Source: Cercis canadensis (lineage: Eukaryota; Streptophyta; Magnoliopsida; Fabales; Fabaceae). From it: a stretch of 64,000 nt of DNA. The notes beneath the pieces were generated by a model. That model did no database searches. It saw only the letters and a program-made list of their open reading frames with translations, and was not told where the DNA came from. Positions 45,568-59,400 of this stretch are shown here, piece by piece. The stretch lies in the NCBI GenBank assembly GCA_003255065.1, contig QAOA01001609.1:9093-73092 (forward strand), given 5' to 3'. Position 1 is the first letter of the stretch; every line of letters starts with the position of its first letter. Made by a program: the position numbers and the translations under genes.

Positions 45568-48500
45568 TGATGCTAGTAACACAATCCTCCTTCAACATAG
45601 GAGCCATATTCAATAATATGTACAAAGTAGTATCAAGAAGCTTAGAAGTCATGAATTTATTTGAAACTTAAAGAGCTACCCCTTAAGCATGATTTCACAA
45701 TTGAATTGAGTAGTGAGCAAGTCGAGAAATCATTACTCAAACATAGATCATGAAGAAGTATGTTATAGGCATCAAACCATATAGGCAGGCAATGACAATA
45801 ATAAGCATGCAAAGACTAGTTAAGCACTTACCCATTGCTTAGTATATCTCTCTTATTATAGTTACGCCAACTAACAGAGAATTTTAGTCGAAAGAGTATT
45901 GACACAACGTCTCTTTTTACATAGAGCGGTGAAACTCTACTAAAAAATAAAATAAATGAGAAAATATTTAGGTGTGAAAGTTTGGGCAATGTAAATCACA
46001 AAAATTGAGATGAATGGAATGAAAGAAATAAATAAAATGGATGAGTCACCCCCAATCAATTTCAGGTGTGATTGGACACCAATAAAAATGTTGGCTTGTT
46101 TCACTAAAAGTTGGGTTTGGAAGTTGATTATGTTTAAGGAAAGTATTAGTGTCTTGCAAATTAATCTCATTTCATGAAAACGCTTACCAATTTATTTCAC
46201 ACCATTTAAAAAAGTTGAAAAAAAAAAATGGTTCTGATATTTCACTTTTTTGGGAAAAAAAAATTCATTTTTTATTTTCAAAATGTCCCATTTTGTTATG
46301 CATATTATTGAATCCTCTAATTCACTAAACCGGTAGCTATTCTATGCATGGGCTTCAATATATGTTTCTAGAGAAAAGGAAAATTATTCTCAAGGTTATT
46401 GAACATATTTGAGATGTTGTAGTTTCAAGTGAGAGCTCTAGCACATTAAATTACTCAACTTTTTCCCCTTTTCTTCTCCACTTAATAGGGATTTCTCTGT
46501 ACCTTAGCACGCAAATTGAGAATTTAGACAATGCTCATCAAAAATTTAATTAGGGATCATTCTTTTGATAATGACTAATTGATATTATAGTTAGGTGGTC
46601 TGAAATAAAAATAAACTAGTTTAGTACCCATGGAAAAGTCACTGGCTTCTTTTAGATGTTCTTCTTTTCAAGTTATCTATTTTGTACAACGATCTCCAAT
46701 GCAAGTCCTTATTGGTTGTTTACGCTCTATTAGTTATTTCTTCTATATTAAAGAACATGTTACCATTTAAGCTTGATTAAAGAAGACTAATGATCTACTG
46801 CCATTTGCTAACATTACAAACAAGAACGCTTATGATCCTTCTAATTGTATGCTCACTTTTGCTTATGTTTAAACCCTTAACTTTGCATCAGCTAGGGTTA
46901 ATATTTTTATTTTCTTCCATCACACTACTGGTAGTGATAGTGTCTTCATTTGATGGGGAAAATATCAGTCACTAACAGTTGGAACTTTTGTACTACATGC
47001 CTCACTTGTTTGCTGCAATATTAACTTCGAGTGCAAGTTGTTAATGCTAGAACGTAATTTTATAAATTTACTATCACATTTTACATGGTTTTTGGGTTGT
47101 ATTCACTTTATTCCAAGAAAAATAAGTAGGCAACCAGTTCCATCTATTCCTCCAGAAAAGAAGGGTAAAGAAAGGTACTAAATCTGCAAAAGCTCCTGAG
47201 TCTTCGTAAATGATAGCAATCCCTAGGAAGGAGCATGCACTCGCATCTAGTGAAATGTTTTTCCTTTATGTTTTTGCACAATCAATGTTCATTTCTTTAA
47301 ACGTTCTTTTCTTTACTTAATTTCTAATTATGATATATAGTCATTTTCTAGTTCGAACTTCGATCACATGCTATCTCAGCTTTATAAAAGATAACTTGAA
47401 CTAGTTTATGTTGTATGATCAATAATTGATAATTTGATAAAAGGAATTAATTATGATTATATTGCTTTATTTATCATGTTAATAAAAACTATTAAAATTG
47501 CCCCTTGTGGCCTCGTATAATACTGAGAATGGTGCCCATATAATAGAGCTATATTTAACAAACTCAAGTGAACAACGTAAGTTTTCTGTCATTGATCTGA
47601 TATGAATACACCTATATATATATACAAACCAGCTTGGAGGCCAAAGATACCTATCACCTACGGTTAGGCTAAAATATCTCCTATACTAGTATCAATCCCA
47701 ATAATAAAGGAATTAGAAATACAAAAGTATTCTGCTATCTGTCAATCCCGATAATGATGGGATATTTACATATATTATATTATTGCACTATCTGTCTTCC
47801 ATATATTATATTATTGCACTATCTATCAATTCTGATAATGATGGGATAATTTATATATATTATATGATTACATATTAATATTGATCAACATAAAGAGGAT
47901 AAAGATGTTAAGGAGTATTTATAATTTTGATACATCAAATCAACGATTTAGGATAGGTATATCATTGAGAATTTGGTTCCCTTGAATCTGATTTGTACTT
48001 TGTTCATGTATATCGTAATGTTATAGCCAAAAATGTACTTCTAGGAAGGTTCACAGGCAGAAACAATATTCTTGCTTCTTTGAATTTAAGTCATGTGTTG
48101 TTCATATAATATTTATACCCACAGTAGGAATCTCCTAATAATCCTAGACTTAATGTCTAGGGATTCATACTTCAAATCCTTGAAAATATTTACCAAAGTG
48201 TGGCCCAAGTTTTGTCCAGTACAATATATAGATCTAATGAGTTTCTTTCAGTTTCATATAAATTTATAGTCGAATACCTTAGAGGAAGTATAAGACTCGC
48301 TTATTTAGTAGCAACAGAAAGACAGTAGATGATATTCACAAGAACATTAATAGATATCACAAATAGTTAACTTTAATCAGCAAATTCAGTCATAAACAGC
48401 CATATATAGAGAATAACTCGAAATATTTTTATTTATTTATTCTTTTTTATTTTTTATTTTATTTTATTGCTTTTGCTAATGGAATAGAACCTGACTATTT

Positions 48501-48610
48501 AGTAAAACTTTATGATACAAACACCATACACATCATTTAGCACGTAAAACATACAAAAATACAGACACATTGATACAATATACCAAGCGTATTGTAATGT
48601 ACTATGAAGC
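45568..48610. other. 3-kb stretch without a recognised gene
   Basis: AT-rich with no long frame. At 47736-47862 the phrases CAATCCCGATAATGATGGGA and TATATTATATTATTGCACTA recur in tandem. A T/A-rich low-complexity tract lies at 48430-48475. It includes the 3' flank of the receptor kinase. Confidence 0.6.
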
Positions 48611-48661
48611 ATGACGTTGAGAATCCAGCTTCCCCACTTTGTCAAGAATCAGGAATTGCAA

Positions 48662-51073
48662 TCACTGGTCACTATTTTCTTGGTTGGATTTCTGAAGCAT
48701 CTCAACTACTTGCCTCATGGTGGGTCTTTCATCCTTTTCTTCCTGTACACATTGCAGAGCCACTCTAGCCAGCACTTCCATCTTAATCACATCATAATTG
48801 GCTTCTATGGCAGGGTCTAAGATGTCCTCCACCCATGATGTCCTTGCTGATCCTTTCTTCTGTTTCTCCCTCACCCACGTGACCAGCCTCCGATGTTGTG
48901 TATCAACTTCATCCATGGTTCCAGCATCCATTGTTGCGCTCTTGCCAGTTATCATTTCTAACACTACAACTCCATAGCTATAAATATCAACTTTGGAGGT
49001 AATCGGTAAATTGAAAACCCATTCCGGAGCTATATAACCTCTTGTGCCTCTTATCCTTGAGAAATTTGAGTGTTTAAAAACATTTCTGTCTAGCAACTTG
49101 GCCAGCCCAAAATCTGCCACCTTTGGTTGATAATTAGAATCAAGAAGTATGTTTTGTGGCTTAACATCACAGTGCAAAATCCACTCCAAGCACTCCTCAT
49201 GGAGATATGCCAGCCCTTTAGCAGTGCCCAAGGCTATGTCAAACCTTTTAGTCCAATCCAGATTGTTTGACAAAATATTTTCTGCTAATGAACCATGCTC
49301 CATGTACTCATACACCAATAGCCTATGTTTACCTTCAGCACAATATCCCCACATCTCAATCAAGTTCATGTGGTTAAGCCTTCCGATGCTTGTTACTTCA
49401 GCAAGGAATTCTTCTTCTCCTTGATTAGCTTCCTTGAGTCTCTTTATCGCAACAGCTCGATGATCTGACAACTCGCCTTTGTATACAATGCCTCCCGCAC
49501 CCCTTCCAATCTCTTGGTTGAAACCTTTTGTGGCCTCTCTAAGTTCTGAGTAACTGAACTTTCTGAAGCCATGGACAGCCAGAACATAGTCTTGTGTATC
49601 TACCCTAGACTGCCATTTGTTTCGAATCAAGAAACACCAAACCAAAAATATACATACAATCTCAAGCCCTCCCATTCCACAAGCAAACCAAAGCATGAAC
49701 TTGACAGATCCATTTTCATTGTCATTGTTGTATGTTCTATCAAGTAGTACTGCTGTGGAACTTGTGGAACAAGCAAGACTGTATTTTTCAGTGGATTCCT
49801 CATCTGAGAATGAACTGCTCTTAGGCAGTCTCAAGTAGAGTGCACCTGGAAAATTTGGCGCACGATATCCATTAAACAATTACAATTTTGGGTAACAATT
49901 GAAAATCCCACTACTTTTGAAAAAGTAATATTGGAAAGCTTTGCAATTACACAATTGCAAGCATAAATCCTTACAGTAATATTGGAAAGTGTAATTTGGA
50001 AAGAAGCCATAGTCATAGCCATAGAACTCAACATGGCCTAGAAATAAAAACCGGGACTCACTTATGTTGCAAGAAAGATCAAATTCTGGTTCGCAACCAT
50101 AAGACCAGTCACTATAATTCCTCATTCTATAGCCTGGAAGACAAGAGCATGTTCTACCAGAATCTGGATTATAGGAACATGTACTATTAGGGCCACAAAT
50201 TCCATGGATTCTACAAGGCGTTAAATTAGCTTGCCATGAAATAGACCATTTCTCTCCTCCATCTTTTCGGCTATACACGCGAATATTACCATCATAATCA
50301 ACCACCAATCTTCTTTGAAGCAATAGTCCATAATCAGATGTCATAAAAGTGAAATCATCAGATGAACTAAAATTGCCCAATATATCAAGCACTGCAACTC
50401 TACTACTATTGTAAGTTGACCTTCCAGCATTCCAGCTCACAAGCCATGGATCTGGCCAATAAACGCTTGATATGTCAGGACCATCGTAAAGAAGATGAAG
50501 AAGATTATCGTTGTCAAAATACATTTGGTAGGAGCCAGAGGAATGGTTAGTCTCACTCCTTGAAGAGATTACTTTTGTAAATCTAGTGAGGACTTGTTCA
50601 GAAAGGAGTGTATTTGTAGGGAAATCAAAGCTTTGCCACAAAATGGAACCTTCTAGTTCTCTTAAAACAAGGTTACCCGTGTCATAGAGAAGCAAATGCA
50701 CAGAGAAAATAGACGCAGTATCCGAGGTCCAAACATTGAACTGAGCAGCATCCATTAAGATGAGATTACCTGTTTTCTGGAGAGTAAGCCTTGAGCGCTT
50801 TCCATTTACGGGGTTGTCTCGATTCGCCATCCAAACTAAAGTGGCGTTTTCACCGTGAGATTGGGTGAACCAAATGGCAAAACAATAGGCATTTTCACCA
50901 ACAGCATAAAACCCAGCAGAGAACATGCCATTCGGTGAGACAAGAACATCTTCTGGTTTTTCTACTGAGAGTGATGAGCCCTCAGTGAGAGTTGCAATAC
51001 TTGAAGATGAAAATTGAAAAGACAAAACCAGGGAGAGGAGAACAAACAAGGCTGACATATCCATTAACTCCAT
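48662..51073 (-). pseudogene. G-type lectin S-receptor-like Ser/Thr kinase (PK1-like), one in-frame stop
   Basis: A plasma-membrane receptor kinase. The frame starts at ATG 51073 and runs 397 codons to TAA (49880-49882), then continues in the same frame for 405 codons to 48662. Order: signal peptide (MSALFVLLSLVLSFQF), B-lectin domain about 30-170 (LVWMANRDNPV, LWQSFDFPTNTLL), EGF-like region near 290-335 (CGPNSTCSY, CSCLPGYR), PAN-like Cys-rich part, membrane helix (LEIVCIFLVWCFLI), kinase with glycine loop IGRGAGGIVYKG, catalytic Lys in VAIKRLK, HCDVKPQN (non-RD), DFG, APEW. The total of about 803 residues is normal and it has no introns, usual for this subfamily. The stop lies between the PAN part and the membrane helix, where CAA (Gln) to TAA is a likely one-base change. 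It could be a recent pseudogene, a null allele, a secreted receptor variant or a sequence error. Confidence 0.9.
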
Positions 51074-51168
51074 GAAATATCGTAGATATGGCTGGTGATA
51101 CTGATAGACAACGCCAAATCCAGCGAATCTAATATCATCTCACATACTCAACCGCTAACGCCTCACAA

Positions 51169-51176
51169 TAAATATA
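51169..51176 (-). promoter_or_regulatory. Possible TATA box of the receptor kinase
   Basis: TATATTTA on the minus strand, about 96 bp upstream of the ATG. The position is plausible, but the region is AT-rich. Confidence 0.3.
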
Positions 51177-51234
51177 GAGATATCTATCACTATTATATTA
51201 TTGTTACTATGTGGTAGAAATTGGGATAATATTA

Positions 51235-52175
51235 AGTACAATAATATTAAAAGCATAAACTTTCTTATATATTTTCTATATTTAAAATTCATAATAATTA
51301 AATAACAATGTCAGTCATGCATCATTCTATGAATATTTTAATTTATGTAGCACTATTATTTAACTAGAGTTCAATTTTGCACGACAGAACCAACGCACGA
51401 CTTAGTCTGAAATTTGAGTAGTTTTCAACCCTAAGTCATTTTGCTTCTCATTCCATTGCATTTAGCCTATACCATTTTAGATGGCATTAACTATAATAAT
51501 ATTGAAATCATAAACTTTCCTAAACAATTATATATAAAATTTATGCTTACATACATAATGTAAGTCCACCTTCATTCTATTAGGTAGCATTTATATATAA
51601 CAACGTCAGTCATGCATCATCCTATGAATATTTTAATTTATGTAGCATTATTATTTAACTAAAGTTTAATTTTGCACGACAGAACCAATGCACGAGTTAG
51701 TCTGAAGTTTGAGTAGTTTTCAACCCTAAGTCATTTTGCTTCTCATTCCATTGCATTTAGCCTATACCATTTTAGATGGTATTAACTATAATAATATTGA
51801 AATCATAAATTTTCCTAAACAATTATATATAAAATTTATGCTTACATACATAATGTAAGTCCACTTTCATTCTATTAGGCAGCATTTATATATAACAACG
51901 TCAGTCATGCATTATGAATATTTTAATTTATGTAGCATTATTATTTAACTAAAGTTTAATTTTGCACGACAGAACCAATGCACAACTTAGTCTGAAGTTT
52001 GAGTAGTTTTCAACCCTAAGTCATTTTACTTCTCATTCCATTGCATTTAGCCTTATACCAATTTAGATGGCATTGACTATAATAATATTGAAATCATAAA
52101 CTTTCCTAAACAATTACATATAAAATTTATGCTTACATACATAATGTAAGTCCACATTCATTCTATTAGGTATTT
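51235..52175. repeat. 295-bp tandem repeat array, about three units
   Basis: TCAGTCATGCAT recurs at 51311, 51606 and 51901, exactly 295 bp apart, and the whole unit (with GCACGACAGAACCAA and CAACCCTAAGTCATTTTGCT) is conserved between copies. It lies directly upstream of the receptor kinase start, in its promoter region. Confidence 0.9.
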
Positions 52176-52535
52176 TATAAGAATTATTGGTAGATTGCAA
52201 CAGTGACATGGTATGACATTTGAAGAGGTGTGTCATCCCTTTGGTTGCTTCAGTTATACTATCGCTACAAAACAAAAATCGCGACATTAGCAGCCAGTAA
52301 ATTCTCAATTACTAGCCGTCTACTAAATGTCAAAGTACAAATCAAACAGGTGCTTACTTTCAGTTTCAAGGCAATCTTAAAACTCCGAATTTTGGTGAAT
52401 GAAACAAATAAAAATAATAACTATTTCTCAAAAGAATTGTAACTTTTTTTTTTTTTTTATAAAAGTCAAAGGTAGATTGGCCGAATCAAAATTTGTTGAG
52501 AGGTAGTGGGGAAAAATCCCATAAATTCAGTAAAC

Positions 52536-52569
<34 letters not shown>

Positions 52570-52884
52570 CTTAAATGAGACTGGCCTAGTTTAACAATGT
52601 CAAGCTATTTAAAATAAAATAAAAAGTGTTGGCGGGGATGGGGGTGTTTAAATGCAGAAGTGTTAGTGGTATTCCCAACTATTCCACTTACACGAATTAC
52701 GGTATGTCTCTTTACATTCATTTTTTTATTGATTCGTCCTTATCCCAAATCCCCTATCTCTCTCTCTCTTTCATCTTACATTTATTTTGGTAAATTCTCT
52801 TTCATCTTTATCTCTCACGGTCTCTCCTCTCCATCCCTTCAACTATTCAATTATTCATCCCTTTGGATCTGAATCAGCTGCTAC
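52176..52884. other. Intergenic stretch left of the hAT element
   Basis: It contains an AT dinucleotide microsatellite (52539-52567) and a CT-rich patch (52756-52850). No gene is seen. Confidence 0.6.
52539..52567. repeat. (AT)n microsatellite
   Basis: About 14 uninterrupted AT units. Confidence 0.95.
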
Positions 52885-53611
52885 TAGGGGTGTAATCGGT
52901 CCGGTTCGGTCCGATTTTCACCCCAAACCGGAACCGGACTGGACAGGAGAAATTCGGTTCGGTTTGGTTCGGTTTTTTGAATTTTTTAGAGTAAAACCGA
53001 ACCAAACCGAACCGGTCTAATTCGGTTCGGTTCGGTCGGTTTTGTCGGTTTTTTCTGCTGATCCAAATATCTCCATAAATTGCTAACATGCCCCTGTTAT
53101 TGGCTTCAAGCTGCCAGTAAATAACTGAAATCGAAAGGTAGCAATGAAATGGCTTCTATTTTGACCAAATTATTGCAATGAAATCTCAATCTACATCAAA
53201 TCAAAAAATATCCAAATTACAGTAAATGAACTTCTAAATTTCTTCTAAATTACATATCATCGAAAATCAGAAAAATAATCCAAATTACAACAGATAAATC
53301 AGAAAATGAACTACTAAATTACATATCCAAAATCAGAAAATATCCAAATTACAACAAATAAATCAGCAAATAAACTTCTATATCAAAAAATATCCAATCC
53401 CTCTCCGATTGCTAATTTGCTATTGCAAAAACAAGTATTCCTTTATTAGATAAGCTTTGATAAACATTTAAAAAAAAACAAAAACAAAATCAGTAAAAAA
53501 TTGAAATGAGAATTACCCATTGAAGTTGACAATAACACTTTAAGAATCCTTCTCAAGTTCAGTGACAACTGTTGACAACTCTAATTAAATTGTCATAGAA
53601 AAAGACATTAA

Positions 53612-56121
53612 TCAGCTAGATTTCAATTTAAGTCTAAGAGAATTATATGAACATCTTATACGTGTAAGAGACTTACCAGATTCAATTTGTTCTATCTCAT
53701 TCATTTGGCTGCGAAGATCAAATGACTTCTTAGGGTGTCTTAGCCAATTTTGAGCACAAATTAAAGCCTCAACAGTTGTAGGCAATAATGAACTCCGATA
53801 TTGGTCTAGAACCCTACCTCCAGTACTGAATGCTGATTCAGAGGACACTGTTGATACAGGAATAGGCAAAATATCCTTAGCAATATAAGATAAAATATAA
53901 TATTTAGCTTGCTTCCCTCGCCACCAGTTAAGGATATTAAACCCATCATATTGTTCTTCAATATCATCCTCTAAGTACCTTTCCAATTCAGATTTCTGAA
54001 CATCTTTTTGCTTCCTCCACCTCTTTTCCTGAAACCGTAAGGACACACTAGCATTTTGCTGACTACTTCCCACAGAGGGCAAGTCCATACTACTACTAGC
54101 ATCTTTTGAGTCAGGAGGGATAGGATGCAAACTTGAATAAGTTTCAAACAACCTTTGCAAAATCTCCTTTAATTTCTCTAGCATATGAACTCCCTGTTCT
54201 CTACCATACATGTCTTCAAAACAAAATTCCACAAATTCCAGCTTATATCTTGGATCAAGCATCACAGCCACAAATAAGAAATAATTCATGTTATGCCCAT
54301 CATTCCAATATTTATCAAATTTCCTTTTCATTGATTAAGCCATAGTCTTCAATACAATATCATCACATTGCATCCAATTATGCAAGGTTTGCTGGATTTC
54401 ACATAGTTTTTCAAAAAATGCATTTGATGTAACATGCAAAGAGCTAGAGAAATTGAGGGTAACTTCATAAAAAATTTGTAGAAACTTTATAAACACACGA
54501 GCGTGTTCCCAATCATCTTAACTTGGAGGGCGATCATGACCAAAAGAAAATATATAATGAGGATTCCCTGTTCTCTACCATACATGTCTTCAAAACAAAA
54601 TTCCACAAATTTCAGCTTATATCTTGGATCAAGCACCACAGCCACAAATAAGAAATAATTCATGTTATGCCCATCATTCCAATATTTATCAAATTTCCTT
54701 TTCATTGATTCAGCCATAGTCTTCAATACAATATCATCACATTGCACCCAATTATGCAAGGTCTGCTGGATTTCACATAGTTTTTCAACAAATGCATTTG
54801 ATGTAACATGCAAAGAGCTAGAGAAATTGAGGGTAACTTCATAAAAAATTTTTAGAAACTTTATAAACACACGAGCGCGTTCCCAATCAACTGAACTTGG
54901 AGGGCGATCATGACCAAAAGAAAATATATAATGAGGATCATCATCCTCAAGGCGTGTAAAAGCCTTCTCAAATTTTTCAGCAGCTTCTAACATCAGAAAA
55001 GTTGAATTCCATCTTGTTGGACAATCAAGACAAACAGAATGCTTACATTCTATATTTGTAAATTCAATGGCTTGCTTAAAAACTACCATTCTAGTAGGAG
55101 ATGCCTTCACATACTTAACTGCTGCCCTAATTCTAGCAATTGAAGGGTCTATCTCTTTTAAACCTTCACTAATAATAAGATTTAAAATATGAGCAGAACA
55201 CCTCAAATGCATGAATTCCCCTTTCAAGATAGTGCCATCCCAATCATTTAACCTCCTAACCAAATATGCAAGGGCAACCGTGTTTGAGGTAGCATTATCT
55301 ACGGTTATAGTGCAAACCTTAGAAATGCTCCAATCCTTAATTGTCCTCTCCAAAGCTTTTCCTATTGTATCCCTTTTATGATCAGATATTAAAGAGAATG
55401 ACAATATCTTCTTATTTAACTCCCAATCACTCCCAATGTAATGCGCAGTCACACACATATAATTGAAGTTTTGAATAGATGTCCAAGTGTCAGTAGTAAG
55501 GCATACCATTTGACTAGAAGAAAAGAAATAATGTTTCAGTTTCTGCTTCTCATTCAAATACAATTCCATGACATCTTTAGCAATAGTTATCCTAGAAGGA
55601 ACTTGAAACTTAGGCTGTGCTACATGCATAAAGTTTCTAAAACCTTCATTGTCCACAAACTTAAATGACAATTCATCTTCACATATCATCCTAGCAAGTG
55701 CTATTCTACATTCTTCTTGACTAAAAGAAATCAACTTCATTGTCTTCTCACTCCCCTCATCCTCCGGTTTACACATATAACCAACCTCTCTTTGTTTCTT
55801 ATCGGGTTTTTTATTACTAGGATTTTTTGGACAAACAGCCAAGTGAGACTTCATAGTTGAAGTCCCATTCTTACCAGAAGCAGCTGCATAATCCTTCCCA
55901 CAATGGTTACATGCAGCTCTCTTACTATCTTTAATCTTAGTAAAATGCTTCCAAACAATAAATTTGAGTCTGGGGTTAGAGGATGCACTCACTGTTACCT
56001 CAGTGCCTTCTTGGCTGTCATCAATTTGCATTTGACTGCTACTATCATCTAGATTACTTCCCACAAGTGTGCCCATAGATTGGACTGCTTCATGGGGCAT
56101 GACTTCAATCTCTTGATTCAT
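53612..56121 (-). pseudogene. hAT transposase (RICESLEEPER-like), broken by tandem duplication
   Basis: It would cut and paste the element. It starts at MNQEIEVMPHEAVQ (56121); BED zinc finger at about 50-95 (CNHCGKDY, HLAVCPK); RNase-H-like core with TTDTWTS and VDNATSN as likely acidic catalytic positions and CSAHILNLI; C-terminal hAT dimerisation domain with WWRGKQAKYYILSYIAKDIL, PVSTVSSESAFSTGGRVLD and LPTTVEALICAQNWL. The first block is open for 544 codons, the last about 26 out of frame. A 374-bp direct duplication (54191-54564 and 54565-54938) shifts the frame. The copy nearer the C-terminus has two further stops (GAA to TAA in MAESMKRK, and TCA to TAA). The last block (54331-53612) is open to a normal end. 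Inactive as shown. Confidence 0.9.
54191..54938. repeat. 374-bp tandem duplication in the transposase
   Basis: TCCCTGTTCTCTACC starts both copies (54191 and 54565), and both end AATATATAATGAGGA. The length is not a multiple of three. No N is present at the joint. Confidence 0.9.
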
Positions 56122-56441
56122 ATTCCAAGTTGCACAACTTGTTCCATTAGTAATCTAGCAAGTCAGAATTAGAGAGGGAAAAATGTTAATCTTAGTAAAA
56201 TGCTTCCAAACAATAGATTTGAGTCTGGGGTCAGAGGATGCATTCACTGTTACCTCAGTGCCTTCTTGGCTGTCATCAATTTGCATTTGACTGCTACTAT
56301 CATCTAGATTACTTCCCATAAGTGTGCCCATAGATTGGACTGCTTCATGGGGCATGACTTCAATCTCTTGATTCATATTCCAAGTTGCACAACCTGTTTC
56401 ATTAGTAATCTAGCAAGTCAGAATTAGAGAGGGAAAAATGA
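55932..56441. repeat. 255-bp tandem duplication covering the transposase start
   Basis: 55932-56186 and 56187-56441 are near-identical. Each has the start codon and the first 60 or so codons, so a second start frame (56376-56155) lies upstream and runs into a stop soon after the joint. Confidence 0.9.
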
Positions 56442-59400
56442 TAAAGCAAACTACAGTAAGTCAGTAACCAGAATTTAACAGCCACCAAATAAAAGTAAAA
56501 ATAAACAATGAACATTCTCTTTAAGAAACAGAACAACATGCCATTAATCCAAGATGACCCCCATTTAGAAAAGGAAAAAAAAAAAAAACAAGATCAGTAT
56601 ACAGAAACCTCAAAACCATAAGATCAGAGAAATTGTTAGGCTTCAACAAAGCAATAAGAACATCTGATGCCTAAATCAATAAAGCAAACCACAGTAATTG
56701 ATAAAGCAAACTGTAGTAACCAGAATTTAAAAACCAATATAGCAACAAAAAGTTAGAAACACAGAAACACAGTAGACTGACAAATCGAGCATTGCTTTCA
56801 TACTGCAACAACAAAAAACCAGTTATATATCAACTTTATCATGTATGATGATTTTTTCCTAGAGAACAAAGGTGCTATAGTTCAACTGAAATGCTGCCGC
56901 CACTAAAAACTAATGGACAAGTAACAATGATAAATAAGAACACATGCATCCATTTTGCTGAGATCAGCTTACGTAGGATAAAATTTCCACACCATCTCAA
57001 ACTTCTAATTTATGCCAAGGCAATATGTGAGTTCAGCTTACGTTAAGTAATTACAATCTGAATTTACACATGCATAAAAAATTGACATCAAGTATATTCT
57101 GTAACCAGTATTTTGACCCAATTTGTTGATCCATAAAGGATTTAGGGCCTGAAAACATAAAAAACCACTATGGATTTCAAGGAATTATGTAGACAAAGAA
57201 CATGGAGCATCTTATTCCGATTTGGCATTAACATCCTTGTCCTATTCAACATTAACCTTGTTGAAACATTTCGTTATAGAAGCATTAAGCTACCTAATCC
57301 ATAGAAGTCATTTAGCACCATATAATACATGGTCATTTTTATTTCAAATAATCTTTCAGACAGAGCATAATATCTCAATTACTCATAGGCCAAATGAAGG
57401 TAAGTTAAACTAGGAGAGGATAAACAAATAAGAAATATTAAGAAATAAATAATCAATATGAAGTTCAAATTTCGTCCATCAAATCCTTCTAATACTATAA
57501 ACTTTGTTAGCAAAGTCTCAACATAACAAAAGTTAGACAACCCTAGTTCATGTATTTGTAGCAAAACTACATATGATGTTGTCAAAGCAAGGAGAGACTT
57601 CAAGTCACATAGACAAAAGAAACTGTAAACTTCATATTTCAGAGAGTATACATTCAAACCCCATGGTAAGGATCCATCTTAATCAAGCTTACTATTCAAA
57701 ATCTTGCATACAGGAAAGCCACAAATGTAAATGAAGGCAAAATATACAGAGACATGCACAGAAAAACTATTTAAGAACACATGCAACTCAGTAGACTGAC
57801 AAAGCATACATAGAAGAACTGCAGAATCAGTGGAAGTTCTAATAGAACTTAGAAATGCATCTTTCAGCTGCAAGGTAGCTTTCTCGTTTCTATGTAATGG
57901 AGCTTGGTGAAGCAGGAGTAGTATATAAAAGAATATATATGAACAAAAAAGAAAAAATCCTTCTATCAGAAGAAAAAAAAAAGAAAGAAGAAAAAGAACA
58001 AAAGAATCCTGGACTAATCACGTGATTTGTAATCTTCTATAAACTACTTAAAATTTTGAAAAGAAAAGTGACTTGAATCCTAGTCAAAGTAGCTAGTGCA
58101 AACATATGTATAATGATGGGCTGTACACATCTGTAAAGGCAACTATAAAGCATCCCTTTTAAAGAATGCATTCATGGATCATATATTTTTAAAGATGAGG
58201 ACCTACTCATCGTATCATTAGAAAATTTAAATAGACATAATGATGGCAAGTGACGTGTGGAATGGAAAGTGAAAATTTTATTTGGTTATAATCTTAAACT
58301 TTCCTCTGGCTTTGCCATGGTAAAATTCCAACCCAAAAAAGAAAATATATTCCTCCATCAGCAACAACTTTTAGCAGCTTTCCTATTCAAGACCTTTGGC
58401 AAAAAGCCATGGAAGAAACATTTGTTCCTTTCCAAGGAATCAAGAATGATCTCAGAGGAAGGTTAATGTGCTACAAGCAAGATTGGACTAGTGGAATCAA
58501 AGCAGGTTTAAGGTACTATGATCATAATTTTTCTATGGCTACAACTTCTTTTTGCCATTATACATTTAAGTAATAATTTAGAAGAATGACAGATCAACAA
58601 GCAGCACCCACATTAATTACAATAGCTAATTCCTTGCTACTGATTTAAGAAAGAGAATTCCTTGTTATTTACCTTGATAAACTCCTAATCAAAAACAGCC
58701 TCTGCTTCAAAATCTGGTGCTGTATTTCCAACTAGGGGGAGGTCACTCTGGAAAATGAGAAGTAAAACAGAATAAATTACAATTAGTTTGTATTCAATAA
58801 GAAAACAAGGCATGACTTAGAATCAGGTCTTAAGTCTCAATCTCAAGGAATCACTTAGAATCATCACCATTTTCATGCATCTGAAAATTAAAAACAATAT
58901 ACAACTTCTGCATGTGCATTGCTCAAACGGGAATCGCAGAAGAGAGAAAGACATATCAGACCCTATAATAATTACATGCATGTTGCTCAACTAATTTAAT
59001 GGGAATCGCAGAAGAGGGAAAGACATATCAGACCCTATAATAATTACATGCATGTTGCTCAACTAATTTAGTGGTGGTCATCTATCGATCTAGTACACAC
59101 ACACACACTTAGCTAGGTATAAAAGAACAAAATATAGAATTTCCTCTAGAAAAATTGAATTTACTGGGACTGGGTTGCAGATTAACCCATCTGTTTCACA
59201 CCATTCGATTAGAAACAGCGCACAAAACACAAAAACAAAAAGAACCCCCAGAACCAATTTTAGCCTTTAGCCATTACATATCTCTTAAATTTCTGTAAGT
59301 ATTTTAGGAACCTTGCGATTGCGACATTCCAGCAACAAGACAATTACAACCAAAGAATAAGGATAGAGTTAAGAGTAGTACCTTAAGATTCCAGTCTCAA

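Noticed and set aside
54133..54345. Plus-strand frames opposite the hAT transposase and the kinase
   Set aside because: Antisense shadows of well-supported minus-strand proteins.
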